A stretch of DNA of 64,000 bases from Sulfitobacter sp. JL08 (GTDB lineage Bacteria > Pseudomonadota > Alphaproteobacteria > Rhodobacterales > Rhodobacteraceae). Positions within the stretch are counted from its first letter, which is position 1. Every line of letters starts with the position of its first letter. The notes beneath the pieces are model-generated. The model had not been told where the DNA came from and searched no databases. It was given only the letters and a program-made list of their open reading frames with translations. The stretch is taken from contig NZ_CP025815.1 of NCBI RefSeq assembly GCF_003352045.1, positions 496,001-560,000 on the forward strand, given 5' to 3'. A program made the translations under genes and the position numbers. Shown in pieces: positions 54,073 to 62,714 of the stretch.

Positions 54073-56745
54073 TCAGCGCTCGCGGCCTACCCGATCCGAA
54101 GGCTCGCCCAGCCAGACCCATACCTGTCCAAAAAGCAGCGGCACAAAGCTTGCCGCAGCCGCCAGGGCAAGTCCGGTGATCCCAGGGGTCGGCAAACCCA
54201 GAAGGCCGGCCAGCGGCGGAAACCAAAGCGCGAGGCCGATCAACCCCAGACACAGCACGATTGCACCCCAGACGTATCCGTTGCGCGTGACCTCGTTTCG
54301 AAAAAGGTTTGAATCGGTATCGCGCACATTGAACACGTTCCAAAGCTGCGCCAGTGCAAGTGTCAGAAAGGCCACTGTCACCGCCGGGCCGGTTTCAACA
54401 CCCAGCCAGAACAGCGCGACAGCGAAAGCGCCAAGCGTTGCGATGGTGATTGACGCGCCAAGAACGCCGATCAGAACCCAACGTGGTCGATCTATGATGG
54501 CCTCTGCCGGGTTGCGCGGGGGTTTTGTCATCACGTTTTCATCACCCTTGCCCAGCCCCAGCGCAAAGGCGGGAAAGATGTCGGTAACAAGATTGAGAAA
54601 CAGGATTTGCAGGGGCAAAAGCGGCGCGGGCAACCCCGCACCCACGGCCAGCCCCACGACCAGAACCTCGCTGACATTGCATGACATCAGGTACACAACA
54701 AATTTGCGAATGTTGTCAAAGATCACCCGGCCCTGCCGCATGGCCGCAATGATGGTTGCAAAGGCATCGTCTTGCAGAACCATATGCGCAGCTTCCTGCG
54801 CAACCTGTGTGCCGCGCTGGCCCATCGCGATGCCTATATCGGCCTTTTTCAAAGCCGGGGCATCGTTCACACCGTCACCTGTCATGGCAACGACGTGTCC
54901 TGCCTTCTGAAACACCGACACAAGGGTTAGTTTCGTTTCGGGTGAGACGCGGGCAAACACATCTGCCTCCAGAATGCGGGTGCGATCACTGTCGCTGAGT
55001 GTTTCCGCATCCAGACCGGACAGTTCGCCACTTTCGATCACGGTCATGTCGCTGTCGCCAAGGCTGGCCTCGTGCGCGATGGTCTTGGCTGTGTCCGCGT
55101 GATCACCGGTCAGCATGATCACCCGCACACCGGCCGCGCGGCAGGCCTCTATCGCGGCGGGAACGTCCTCGCGCACGGGATCAAGAAAACCCACCAGTCC
55201 AACCAGAGTCAGGTTTTCGTAAGGCTTTCCGTCCGCCGCCGCATCTTCTTTCATCGCAAGAGCCAGAAGGCGCAGACCGTCCTGTGCCGCTGTGGCATTG
55301 CGCTTTGTCCATTCCCCGCGCTTCTCTTCGGTTATGTCCTGCGGGCCGCCATTCCACATCACGCGGGTACAGGCTTTGATCACTGCCTCGGGCGCGCCTT
55401 TGACGGCAAACAGAAACCCGCTTTTGGCCTGGTGCACCGTCGCCATCATCTTGGTGTCCGGATCAAAGGCGTGTTCCCTGACCTCGGGCATATCGTCAAG
55501 AAGTGTCTGTCGGGACGTACCCAGGTCATTGGCGGCCGCCAACAGCGCGATTTCCATTGGATCGCCAGAGCGACCATCCTCTGTGCCGTCTCCAAGTTCG
55601 GCATTATTGCACAACGCCCCGATCCGTAATGCCCAGCCCATCGGGCTTTCAGCTTCGGGCTGTTGGGTTGCATCTTCGACATCCACATCGTCTTTGGCCA
55701 GAAGGTACCGGACAACCGTCATGCGATTTTCGGTCAAAGTGCCGGTCTTGTCGGTCAGGATCACCGTTGTTGCCCCCAGCGTTTCGACCGAAGACAACCG
55801 GGTGATCAGTGCATTGCGCCGGCTCATCCGCCACATGCCGCGCGCAAGGCTTAGCGTTGCCACAACCGGCAGTCCCTCGGGCACGGCGGCCACCGCGAGC
55901 GCGACACCGGTTTGCACCATAACGGTGACTTCGTGCCCGCGCAGGACACCAGCCCCGATGGTCAGCGCAGCAAGGGCCAGTGTCAGCCAGACCAGACGAT
56001 GGCCAAGTTTGTCGAGACGCCGTTCCAGCGGCGCAACCTCGCCCTCAGCGCTTTGTGCCAGATCACTGATCCGGCCAAGTTCGGTCTCCATGCCGGTTGC
56101 GGTTACAATTCCTTCACCGGAGCCTTGTGTGATTGCCGTGCCCTTGTATGCCATGCCAAAGCGATCACCCAAGGCGGTGTCCTTGTCCGCAGGGTCCGTG
56201 TTTTTCGCCACCGGGGCGGATTCGCCCGTAAGCACGGATTCATCCGCTTGCAGGTTCGATGCCTCGCTCAGTCGCAGATCAGCGGTGACGACGTCACCCG
56301 CCTCAACAATCACCACATCCCCGGGCACCAGTCCGTGCGCGTCAATCATGCGCACCTTGCCATCGCGCCGCACGCGTGTGCGCACCTCGGCAATGCGCAT
56401 CAGTGCTTCCATGGAGCGGGCGGCCTTGAGTTCGGTGAAAAAACCGATGGCCGAATTGAGGATCAGCACAAAGGCGATGGCGACGCCTTCGGCGATATCC
56501 CCCAGAACAAAGGACATCGCAGCCGCCGCTGTCAGAAGCCAGACAATGATACTGCTGAACTGATGCAACAGGATTGTCAGCGCGCTTTTCCGCTTCTGGC
56601 GACGCAGGCGGTTCGGTCCGTGCGCCGCAAGCCGCTTCTTTGCCTCGTTGTCGCTTAATCCTGTCTTTGGATCAGAGCCCAGAGACCCGGCAAGAGCCTG
56701 AACAGACATGCAGTAAGCGGCATCGCTGGAACCCTTGCGCACCAT
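54073..56745 (-). CDS. P2-type cation-transporting ATPase
   Basis: An 890-aa pump with the complete P-type layout. The cation_ATPase_N domain is first (residues about 13-80), then the actuator with TGES (173-176), helix 4 with VPEGLP (289-293), phosphorylation site Asp332 in DKTGTLTEN, nucleotide domain KGAPE, and the hinge TGDGVNDAPALK. The PEGLP motif and overall length point to the Ca2+/Mn2+ or Na+/K+-like P2 group. Ten helices are expected. It has an FNR/Dnr-like box in front, so it is probably induced with the N-ATPase, perhaps for ion balance when the proton force is low. The ion is not decided. Confidence 0.92.
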   Translation of the reverse strand: MVRKGSSDAAYCMSVQALAGSLGSDPKTGLSDNEAKKRLAAHGPNRLRRQKRKSALTILLHQFSSIIVWLLTAAAAMSFVLGDIAEGVAIAFVLILNSAIGFFTELKAARSMEALMRIAEVRTRVRRDGKVRMIDAHGLVPGDVVIVEAGDVVTADLRLSEASNLQADESVLTGESAPVAKNTDPADKDTALGDRFGMAYKGTAITQGSGEGIVTATGMETELGRISDLAQSAEGEVAPLERRLDKLGHRLVWLTLALAALTIGAGVLRGHEVTVMVQTGVALAVAAVPEGLPVVATLSLARGMWRMSRRNALITRLSSVETLGATTVILTDKTGTLTENRMTVVRYLLAKDDVDVEDATQQPEAESPMGWALRIGALCNNAELGDGTEDGRSGDPMEIALLAAANDLGTSRQTLLDDMPEVREHAFDPDTKMMATVHQAKSGFLFAVKGAPEAVIKACTRVMWNGGPQDITEEKRGEWTKRNATAAQDGLRLLALAMKEDAAADGKPYENLTLVGLVGFLDPVREDVPAAIEACRAAGVRVIMLTGDHADTAKTIAHEASLGDSDMTVIESGELSGLDAETLSDSDRTRILEADVFARVSPETKLTLVSVFQKAGHVVAMTGDGVNDAPALKKADIGIAMGQRGTQVAQEAAHMVLQDDAFATIIAAMRQGRVIFDNIRKFVVYLMSCNVSEVLVVGLAVGAGLPAPLLPLQILFLNLVTDIFPAFALGLGKGDENVMTKPPRNPAEAIIDRPRWVLIGVLGASITIATLGAFAVALFWLGVETGPAVTVAFLTLALAQLWNVFNVRDTDSNLFRNEVTRNGYVWGAIVLCLGLIGLALWFPPLAGLLGLPTPGITGLALAAAASFVPLLFGQVWVWLGEPSDRVGRER

Positions 56746-56818
56746 AATTCTCCATTTGCCAAGGTGCGCCCAGCGGCACCGTGTGACGCGATAGTGCCCT
56801 TGCGCGCGCGCTCGTGTC

Positions 56819-56832
56819 TTAACGCAGATTAA
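56819..56832. promoter_or_regulatory. FNR/Dnr-type box upstream of the P-type ATPase
   Basis: TTAACGCAGATTAA, identical to the box at 47349-47362, centred about 80 bp before the P-type ATPase start on the minus strand. Confidence 0.65.
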
Positions 56833-56859
56833 ACAATTGCGCCGGATTACACACCGGGC

Positions 56860-57423
56860 CTAACGGGTTTCGGGGTCGCCCTTGGCATCAGCCAGCCGTT
56901 CCTCTGCCTGCAGGCTGAGCCGCTGGAACACACCCAGCCCCACCACGATGATGACCGACATGGCCAGCAAGAAGATCGGATAAAGCAGAAGTTCAGGTTT
57001 GGAATTGCCCAGTTCAAACACCAGAACGATACCTTCGATGGCCACCACCAACGCAATGATCACCATGAATTTTGTAACCGCTTCGCGCGCTTCTGACGGG
57101 TTGCGCAATTCGCGGCTGTGCAGCACTTCTTCTTCCATCACGTATTTCGCCACGTCCAGAATTGCGACGGAAATTACAAGGGAACTGACCGCTTCAAGCA
57201 ACGCACTTTCGGCGTTGTTGTGGTGTCGGAAGGCATCGTAGACCCGAAGAAAAGAGACAGTGATCAACCCCACGGAAATAGACACCATCGCAAGCGCGGC
57301 GGCGGCATAGACCACGGCAGCCAGCCGGATAAATCCGGTTTCGGCCCGAGCCATCAGCACCGAGTTTTCAATTTCATATTCCGGTTTGGGCTCTGGCCGT
57401 GGCGATCCCTTGTCTGTTGTCAT
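56860..57423 (-). CDS. Membrane protein of unknown function
   Basis: A 187-aa protein from ATG 57423 with a CAGGAG ribosome site. Four membrane helices (about 30-55, 70-90, 115-138, 145-168) are separated by charged loops, including KYVMEEEVLHSRELRNPSEA between helices 2 and 3. I do not recognise a characterised family. It lies directly upstream of the P-type ATPase on the same strand, but the FNR/Dnr box between them suggests separate control. Confidence 0.75.
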   Translation of the reverse strand: MTTDKGSPRPEPKPEYEIENSVLMARAETGFIRLAAVVYAAAALAMVSISVGLITVSFLRVYDAFRHHNNAESALLEAVSSLVISVAILDVAKYVMEEEVLHSRELRNPSEAREAVTKFMVIIALVVAIEGIVLVFELGNSKPELLLYPIFLLAMSVIIVVGLGVFQRLSLQAEERLADAKGDPETR

Positions 57424-57691
57424 GTCGGCTCCTGATCCAAGGGCGCGCTTTTCAGCCATTGGCAAGCATCGGCTTCCTGATCCGCGGCAAAGAATTGCAT
57501 GTCGGCCTTTGTAAAAAGAGCCGATAAGGTCTTTCCCCGGTTCTAAACGCTTTTTTACCAATAACGGCGATACGCCCGAAATGGTTCCGGTGTTTCAGAA
57601 AAACCTCTGGCTCACGCCACAAGAAACTGATGTTCCAGCCTGAAAGTCTTCCGTACGGATCAGGGCAGGGTCAAAGACCACGAATGCGAAT

Positions 57692-58177
57692 TCAACCGCC
57701 GCTGGCCGCATCGCTGGTGTTTTTCGCGATATAGGTCGGCTCTCCCATACGGTCGAGCAGGCCAAGCTGGCGATCAAGCCAATCCATGTGGCCTTCTTCG
57801 TCGATCACAATGGCTTCAAACAGCATCCTTGTGCCAATGTCCCTGTCATCGTCCGCTGCCTTGGCGGCAGATGTATAGAATTCGATGGCGCCTTTTTCTT
57901 CTTCAAGGTCAGCACTGAACATCTGTTCAAGCGAGTCCGAACGTTTCGGAGTCCTGGTCGCTTCCAGAACCGGATCGCCACCCAGAAACAGGATGCGTTC
58001 GATAAAGCGGCCGGCATGGCCAAGCTCTTCGGTCATCTCGGTGCGCATCTGGTTTGCCAACACGTCAAGACCCCAGTCGTCAAGCACATGAGCGTGCAGC
58101 AGATACTGTTGGATTGCCGTCAGTTCCATGCCCAGTGCTTTTTGCAGATTATCAATGCTGTTCTTCGTGTTTTTCAT
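57692..58177 (-). CDS. Bacterioferritin-family protein without the haem methionine
   Basis: A 161-aa four-helix ferritin from ATG 58177. The ferroxidase ligands are present: Glu18 (GMELTAIQQYLL), Glu51 and His54 (EELGHAGRFIERIL), and later EEKGAIEFY and IDEEGHMDWLDRQL. The position of Met52, which binds haem between subunits in E. coli bacterioferritin, is Leu here, so haem binding of that type is unlikely. It should store iron or protect DNA from Fenton chemistry. It is followed upstream by two coiled-coil stress proteins on the same strand. Confidence 0.9.
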   Translation of the reverse strand: MKNTKNSIDNLQKALGMELTAIQQYLLHAHVLDDWGLDVLANQMRTEMTEELGHAGRFIERILFLGGDPVLEATRTPKRSDSLEQMFSADLEEEKGAIEFYTSAAKAADDDRDIGTRMLFEAIVIDEEGHMDWLDRQLGLLDRMGEPTYIAKNTSDAASGG

Positions 58178-58185
58178 AATTTTTC

Positions 58186-58653
58186 TCATTCGTTCGTGTT
58201 GCTGTTTGCATCGTCGACGGCGGCGCTCCATGCCGTGTTCAGTTCGTCCCATGCGCGGCCAAGCCCGCTGATCAATTCGTCCCATGCCGCATCGGTGCCT
58301 TGGGTCATGGCACCGTACATCTCGCCCAGCCTGTTGCGGCGGGCGCGCAACTCTTGCAGCGCGGCGGATGTTCTGTCTTGCGCGGCCTCGGACATGTCGG
58401 CCCAGTTTTCGCGGGCGCGGTTTTCAAGCACTTCAATTTCGGCGTCGATGCGATCAAGCGAATTGCCGATAGCGTCCAACGCTTCATCCCGTTGCTGCGA
58501 CGAATAGCTTGCGATTGCTCCGTACACATCAGACAGTTCGGCCTGCACATCGCCGATCGTGATCGGTTCGTTTGACTGGGCCCATGCCGAACCATGCGTC
58601 ACCATCCCGATGGCCAGCACGGCGGCGGCAATGGTCTGTTTTCCAATAGTCAT
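58186..58653 (-). CDS. Exported sll1863-like coiled-coil protein
   Basis: A 155-aa protein from ATG 58653 with a strong GGGAGG site. The signal peptide (IAAAVLAIGMVTHGSAWA, cleavage after AWA) sends it to the periplasm. The mature chain is almost wholly helical (LDRIDAEIEVLENRARENWA and ALQELRARRNRLGEMYGAMT) and ends in two DAAWDELxxGLGRAWDEL-like repeats. The same WDELG pattern occurs in the cytoplasmic protein at 58670, so the pair appear to be compartment-specific versions. It overlaps no neighbour; the ferritin gene starts 8 bp downstream. Confidence 0.8.
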   Translation of the reverse strand: MTIGKQTIAAAVLAIGMVTHGSAWAQSNEPITIGDVQAELSDVYGAIASYSSQQRDEALDAIGNSLDRIDAEIEVLENRARENWADMSEAAQDRTSAALQELRARRNRLGEMYGAMTQGTDAAWDELISGLGRAWDELNTAWSAAVDDANSNTNE

Positions 58654-58669
58654 TTCAGTGCCTCCCTGA

Positions 58670-58957
58670 TCAACTGAACCGATCCGAAGCGCTGCGAACA
58701 GCCTTGCCAAGATCATCCCAGGCAGCTTCGACACCGGCTTTGAAGTCTTCCCACGCCTTGCCCTGCGCCTCGCCAAGTTCGTCCAGCTTTTTCTCGGCTT
58801 CCTTTTGCTTTTCGCGAAGGTCGTCGACTTGCTTTTGATAGGTCAGCTTTGTGTCTGCGCTGGCCTCTTTTGCCTTGGCCTGAAGCTTGTCGATTTCGGC
58901 GCGCCACTGGTCAAGCCGCGCCTGAAGCTTGTCTGCATATGCGTCTTTGTCATCCAT
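58670..58957 (-). CDS. sll1863-family stress-response coiled-coil protein
   Basis: A 95-aa highly charged helical protein (ADKLQARLDQWRAEIDKLQA, QKQVDDLREKQKEAEKKLDE) with a conserved C-terminal GKAWEDFKAGVEAAWDDLGK ending, as in the sll1863 stress family. Nothing more is known of its mechanism. It heads the sll1863-like/exported-partner/ferritin set, with an AAGGAG ribosome site. Confidence 0.85.
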   Translation of the reverse strand: MDDKDAYADKLQARLDQWRAEIDKLQAKAKEASADTKLTYQKQVDDLREKQKEAEKKLDELGEAQGKAWEDFKAGVEAAWDDLGKAVRSASDRFS

Positions 58958-59067
58958 TTGGTCGTCTCCTTGCTCCTTTGGGTTTCATTAATTTCCGGGA
59001 TGGAGCGTCAACACACTGGCGTCGCGTGTTTCGCTTCGGACCCGCGTGCCACCTTGTTTGCGATCTT

Positions 59068-59442
59068 TTAAGGCGCTTCGTTCCCGGTTTCGGTTTCGGC
59101 GGCCGACACATGGCATGCGCAGCGCGTGCACAATTCGGCCCATTCCTGAAAATCCTGCACAATGCGTTCCATGGAATAGCGCTGCCAGTCCGATACGATC
59201 TTGAGCGCGTCTGACGGGTTTGATGCCCCGTTTGTAATGTTATCGACCGCTTTCAATGCGGTGTTTGTCGCTGTGTGCCGCCGCTCGAACCAGCGTTCGG
59301 CAAAGCTCTCGGCCTCTTCAAGCATTTTGGCCTGTGCCTGCCAGTACTGTTTGCCCCATGGGCGCAGCGCGGGACTGAGCATAACCGCCGCTTGCGTTTG
59401 CTTCATTACATCAGCAAGTGCGGAATCAACTGACCTGACCAT
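59068..59442 (-). CDS. Phasin-like protein
   Basis: A 124-aa helical protein from ATG 59442 after a GGAGG site. SALADVMKQTQAAVMLSPAL and the WGKQYWQAQAKMLEEAESFA to ERWFERRHT stretch are amphipathic in the way of phasin-type PHA granule proteins. A CTRCACH cluster near the C-terminus is unusual for phasins. The IS5 element lies 30 bp upstream of its start codon, between the gene and the FNR/Dnr box at 60687, so native expression is probably disturbed. Confidence 0.65.
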   Translation of the reverse strand: MVRSVDSALADVMKQTQAAVMLSPALRPWGKQYWQAQAKMLEEAESFAERWFERRHTATNTALKAVDNITNGASNPSDALKIVSDWQRYSMERIVQDFQEWAELCTRCACHVSAAETETGNEAP

Positions 59443-59472
59443 GTCGGGCCTCCGTTCCTGGGTACATCTTAA

Positions 59473-60646
59473 GGAATCTCTGAAGAACTCCCCCATTTTG
59501 GCGTGATTTGGTATGGTTTCTGCGGATGAGAGAGGAGCCCGCCGATGCCCAAACAGCCTGCCATTCCCGGCCTTGGTGATGCGGTGAAGAAGAAGGTGAC
59601 GCGCCGCGAGAAGTTCCTGTCGGAGATGGATGCGGTGGTGCCTTGGGGTCGTCTGTTGGCGCTGATCGAGCCGCACTATCCGAAGGTTGGGTCAAAGGGT
59701 GGTCGGCCACCGATGCCACTGGAGACGATGCTGCGAGTGTATTTCCTTCAGAGCTGGTACGCGCTGAGCGATCCGATGGCCGAAGAGAGCCTGTATGACA
59801 GCGAGGCCATGCGCCGGTTTGCCGGTATCGAGCTTGGCGATGACCGCATCCCCGACGAAACAACGATCCTGAACTTCCGGCACCTGCTGGAGAAGCATCA
59901 GCTGACCGAGAAGCTGTTTGCCGAGGTGAATGCCTATCTTGCCGACAAGGGCGTCACGCTGCGCTCTGGCACGTTGGTGGATGCGACGATCATCGATGCG
60001 CCGTCCTCGACCAAGAATGAAGCCAAGGCCCGCGATCCCGAGATGTCATCCACCAAGAAGGGTAATGACTGGTACTTCGGCATGAAGGCCCATGTTGGCG
60101 TCGATGCAGACAGCGGCATCGTCCACAGCCTGGAGACCACCACTGCCAAGACCCACGATAGCCAGGTCTGGGACGAACTGCTGCACGGCAACGAAACATC
60201 CGTCTGGGCGGACAAGGGCTACGTGCATTCCGAACGAGAGGCGGCCTTCACCAAGGATGCAGGCCGGTTCTGGGGCGTGATGCGCAAGGCACCCAAAGGT
60301 GGCGAACTGGATCCGCTCGACGTGCAGATCAACCGGATCATCGCAAAGGTCCGGGCCAAGGTTGAGCACCCGTTCCGGATCCTGAAGCGCCAGTTCGGCC
60401 ACGTGAAGACGCGCTACCGTGGGCTGGCCAAGAACCGGGCGCATCTGTTCACGCTCTTCGCCCTCGGCAACCTGTTCATGACCCGGAGAAAGCTGGCAGC
60501 ATGAGGCAGAGTCTGCCCAAAAACGCCGAAACCGCCACTCAGGCGGCCGAAACAGCGGGAAAATCGCTGGAAATGGGACGTCTGACGCCCCAAACTACCT
60601 TCAAGCCGGCACGGCGGCGAAGCCGAAGGCGTTGATCAGACGTTCC
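59473..60646 (+). mobile_element. IS5-family insertion sequence with TTAA duplication
   Basis: A 1174-bp element flanked by the 4-bp direct repeat TTAA (59469-59472 and 60647-60650), fitting the YTAR-type target of the IS5 subgroup. The ends GGAATCTCTGAAGAA and GGAACGTCTGATCAA (right, read inward) match at 11 of 15 positions. It is a simple insertion, so the host sequences on both sides were once joined. Confidence 0.85.
59545..60504 (+). CDS. IS5-family transposase
   Basis: A 319-aa DDE transposase of normal length. The N-terminal DUF772-type helical domain (GRPPMPLETMLRVYFLQSWY) precedes Asp in TLVDATIIDAPSS, Asp in SVWADKGYVHSE and Glu in RAKVEHPFRILKRQFGH with the Y-2-R-3-E-6-K spacing of the family. 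No frameshift, so likely active. GAGAGGAG ribosome site. Confidence 0.95.
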   Translation: MPKQPAIPGLGDAVKKKVTRREKFLSEMDAVVPWGRLLALIEPHYPKVGSKGGRPPMPLETMLRVYFLQSWYALSDPMAEESLYDSEAMRRFAGIELGDDRIPDETTILNFRHLLEKHQLTEKLFAEVNAYLADKGVTLRSGTLVDATIIDAPSSTKNEAKARDPEMSSTKKGNDWYFGMKAHVGVDADSGIVHSLETTTAKTHDSQVWDELLHGNETSVWADKGYVHSEREAAFTKDAGRFWGVMRKAPKGGELDPLDVQINRIIAKVRAKVEHPFRILKRQFGHVKTRYRGLAKNRAHLFTLFALGNLFMTRRKLAA

Positions 60647-60686
60647 TTAACTGCCCGTATGGTGAAATTCCGATCGCTGCATCGCA

Positions 60687-60700
60687 TTAACATCGATCAA
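60687..60700. promoter_or_regulatory. FNR/Dnr-type box separated from its gene by IS5
   Basis: TTAACATCGATCAA (arms TTAAC and ATCAA). With the IS5 element and one TTAA copy removed it would lie about 70-80 bp before the phasin-like start, the same spacing as the other boxes. Confidence 0.6.
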
Positions 60701-60894
60701 TCCTGATTGCGGTGGCAACGTGTGGTTGCCCGCCTGCGCATGCAGGATCAAAAAGACACCGACGCCGGTGTGTCAGATTTGGTCGCAAAACTGGTCACTG
60801 ATCTGGCTTTGATAGGATAAGAAGGCATTCAAAACGTCAGCAGCAACGCGCTTTTGCCCCTGTGGGAGTAAGACGCAATGAAAGTTTCGAGTGA

Positions 60895-61386
60895 ATGAAA
60901 AGACTTAGCCTAGATGCGACTGATATTCGCATACTCAGCGCGGTTCAGCGAAACGGACAGTTGAGCAAGACCAAGCTGGCTGAGATTTGCAACATTTCTC
61001 CCACCCCGTGCTGGGCCCGTTTGGACAGGCTGAAGGCTGCAGGCTATATCAAAGGATACAATGCGGAAATCGCGCTGGACCGAATTTCCGATTTTACGCA
61101 GGTGATCGTGACTGTTTCGCTGACTCATCACCGCAAGGCCGATTTTGACCGGTTCGAGGCTTTCATCAAAAATCTGGATGAGGTTACGGACTGCGTCGCC
61201 ACTGGCGGAGGCATGGACTATGTCATGGAAGTCGTCTGCCCAAGTCTGTCATCCTTCCAGACTTTGATGGAGTCGTTTCTCGCAGCAGATCTGGGTATCG
61301 ACCGGTATATGACTTACATCGCGACTCGTCGGGTGAAATCGACCCAACCGAACCTTGCGAAACTTGCCGCCACGAACGAGAAATAG
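60895..61386 (+). CDS. Lrp/AsnC-family transcriptional regulator
   Basis: A 163-aa regulator with an AsnC-type HTH (residues about 5-55; LAEICNISPTPCWARLDRLK) and a C-terminal RAM ligand domain (about 70-145; FIKNLDEVTDCVATGGGMDY). These proteins sense amino acids or related metabolites and form octamers. It precedes the DmdA-like gene by 164 bp on the same strand and may control it. Confidence 0.92.
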   Translation: MKRLSLDATDIRILSAVQRNGQLSKTKLAEICNISPTPCWARLDRLKAAGYIKGYNAEIALDRISDFTQVIVTVSLTHHRKADFDRFEAFIKNLDEVTDCVATGGGMDYVMEVVCPSLSSFQTLMESFLAADLGIDRYMTYIATRRVKSTQPNLAKLAATNEK

Positions 61387-61392
61387 CGCCGT

Positions 61393-61408
61393 CGGTCCGA
61401 ACGGACCG
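61393..61408. terminator. Perfect palindrome after the Lrp gene
   Basis: Arms CGGTCCG (61393-61399) and CGGACCG (61402-61408) with AA between, 6 bp after the Lrp stop. No T-tract follows; it could be an mRNA hairpin or an operator for the DmdA-like gene. Confidence 0.4.
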
Positions 61409-61550
61409 TCTGGTGGCTGAAAAACAGTCTGTTTGGTCCGATATCTCGAGTTTATTGGCCTGCTTTTACACCCCCACCTGCACTAAATGACCTTCAGGTC
61501 TACGTAGATTTTGACCGACAGAAGCGCTGGCAAAACGGGAGGACGTTACA

Positions 61551-62690
61551 ATGCAAGCAGATGATTTTGGTTTTGGTACTCAGATCCGCAAATCCCCTTA
61601 CTTTGACGCAACGGTCCGCTGGGGCGCGCAAGGGTTTTCGGTCTACAACCACATGTATATCCCGCGCGATTTCGGCGATCCGGAGATGAATTTCTGGACT
61701 CTCGTGAACGATGCGATCCTGTGTGATGTAGCCGTCGAGCGTCAGGTAGAAATTACCGGGCCGGATGCGGCGAAATTTACCCAGATGCTGACATGTCGCG
61801 ATCTGTCCAAGATGTCTGTAGGGCAATGCAAATACATCCTGATCACGAATGCGGATGGCGGAATTCTGAACGATCCGATCTTGCTGCGTCTGGCTGAAAA
61901 CCATTTTTGGATTTCGCTTGCGGACAGCGATATCTTGTTGTGGGCGCAAGGCGTGGCTGTGAATTCTGGTCTTGATGTCACGATCCGAGAGCCCGACGTG
62001 TCTCCGCTGCAATTGCAGGGCCCAAAATCAGGTGAGATCATGCAGGCGCTGTTCGGCAGTGATATCGCTGATTTGCGCTATTACTGGCTGCGCGAGGTCG
62101 AGCTTGACGGCATTCCTCTGATCGTCTCGCGTACCGGATGGTCAAGCGAACTGGGCTATGAGATTTACCTTCGCGACGGTTCCAAAGGCGATCTTTTGTG
62201 GGAAACCATTATGGCGGCGGGCATGCCCTTTGGGTTGAAACCCGGCCATACGTCTTCGATCCGCCGGATCGAAGGCGGCATGTTATCCTACCACGCGGAT
62301 GCAGACATGAACACGAACCCCTATGAACTGGGTCTGGATCGGCTTGTGAATCTGGACATGGAAGCAGAATTCATAGGCAAATCGGCGCTGCGGCGTATCA
62401 AGGAACAAGGTGTCAGCCGCAATCAGGTCGGTCTGATTATTGACGGTGAGCCGCTCAAGGGTCCGAACACGACGTTCTGGGCGATAAATCTTGGTGGTGA
62501 TGCAATCGGCAAGGTTACATCGGCTGTCTATTCCCCAAGGCTGGAGCGGAACATCGCTTTGGCAATAGTATCGGCAGAGCACGCCAATATCGGGATGAAC
62601 GTCGAGGTTGTGACCAATTCCGGACCTGTCCGCGCAACCATTGTCGAACGTCCTTTTTACGACCCCAAGAAACAGATCGCGGCCGCTTAG
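61551..62690 (+). CDS. DmdA-like aminomethyltransferase (GcvT family)
   Basis: A 379-aa tetrahydrofolate-dependent methyltransferase-fold protein (GcvT domain then C-terminal barrel). The blocks GFSVYNHMYIPRDF, RQVEITGPDAAKFTQMLTCR, DLSKMSVGQCKYI, SLADSDILLWAQG and VSPLQLQGPKSGEIM are close to those I recall for DMSP demethylase DmdA of marine bacteria, closer than to glycine-cleavage GcvT. DmdA moves a methyl group from dimethylsulfoniopropionate to THF. A related substrate such as a betaine is equally possible because DmdA-like paralogues are common. Lrp upstream and an ABC ATPase downstream support an osmolyte or amine pathway. Confidence 0.8.
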   Translation: MQADDFGFGTQIRKSPYFDATVRWGAQGFSVYNHMYIPRDFGDPEMNFWTLVNDAILCDVAVERQVEITGPDAAKFTQMLTCRDLSKMSVGQCKYILITNADGGILNDPILLRLAENHFWISLADSDILLWAQGVAVNSGLDVTIREPDVSPLQLQGPKSGEIMQALFGSDIADLRYYWLREVELDGIPLIVSRTGWSSELGYEIYLRDGSKGDLLWETIMAAGMPFGLKPGHTSSIRRIEGGMLSYHADADMNTNPYELGLDRLVNLDMEAEFIGKSALRRIKEQGVSRNQVGLIIDGEPLKGPNTTFWAINLGGDAIGKVTSAVYSPRLERNIALAIVSAEHANIGMNVEVVTNSGPVRATIVERPFYDPKKQIAAA

Positions 62691-62714
62691 CGCGCTGTTG
62701 CAAAACGCCTCTGG

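Noticed and set aside
55292-56563. Long plus-strand open frame (423 codons) opposite the P-type ATPase
   Set aside because: Ser/Arg/Pro-rich antisense shadow of a complete ATPase gene.
60721-60821. Short open frame ending TDLALIG, faintly like a holin-type or phasin N-terminus
   Set aside because: Only about 30 codons with no ribosome site or clear homology; not enough to call a gene remnant.
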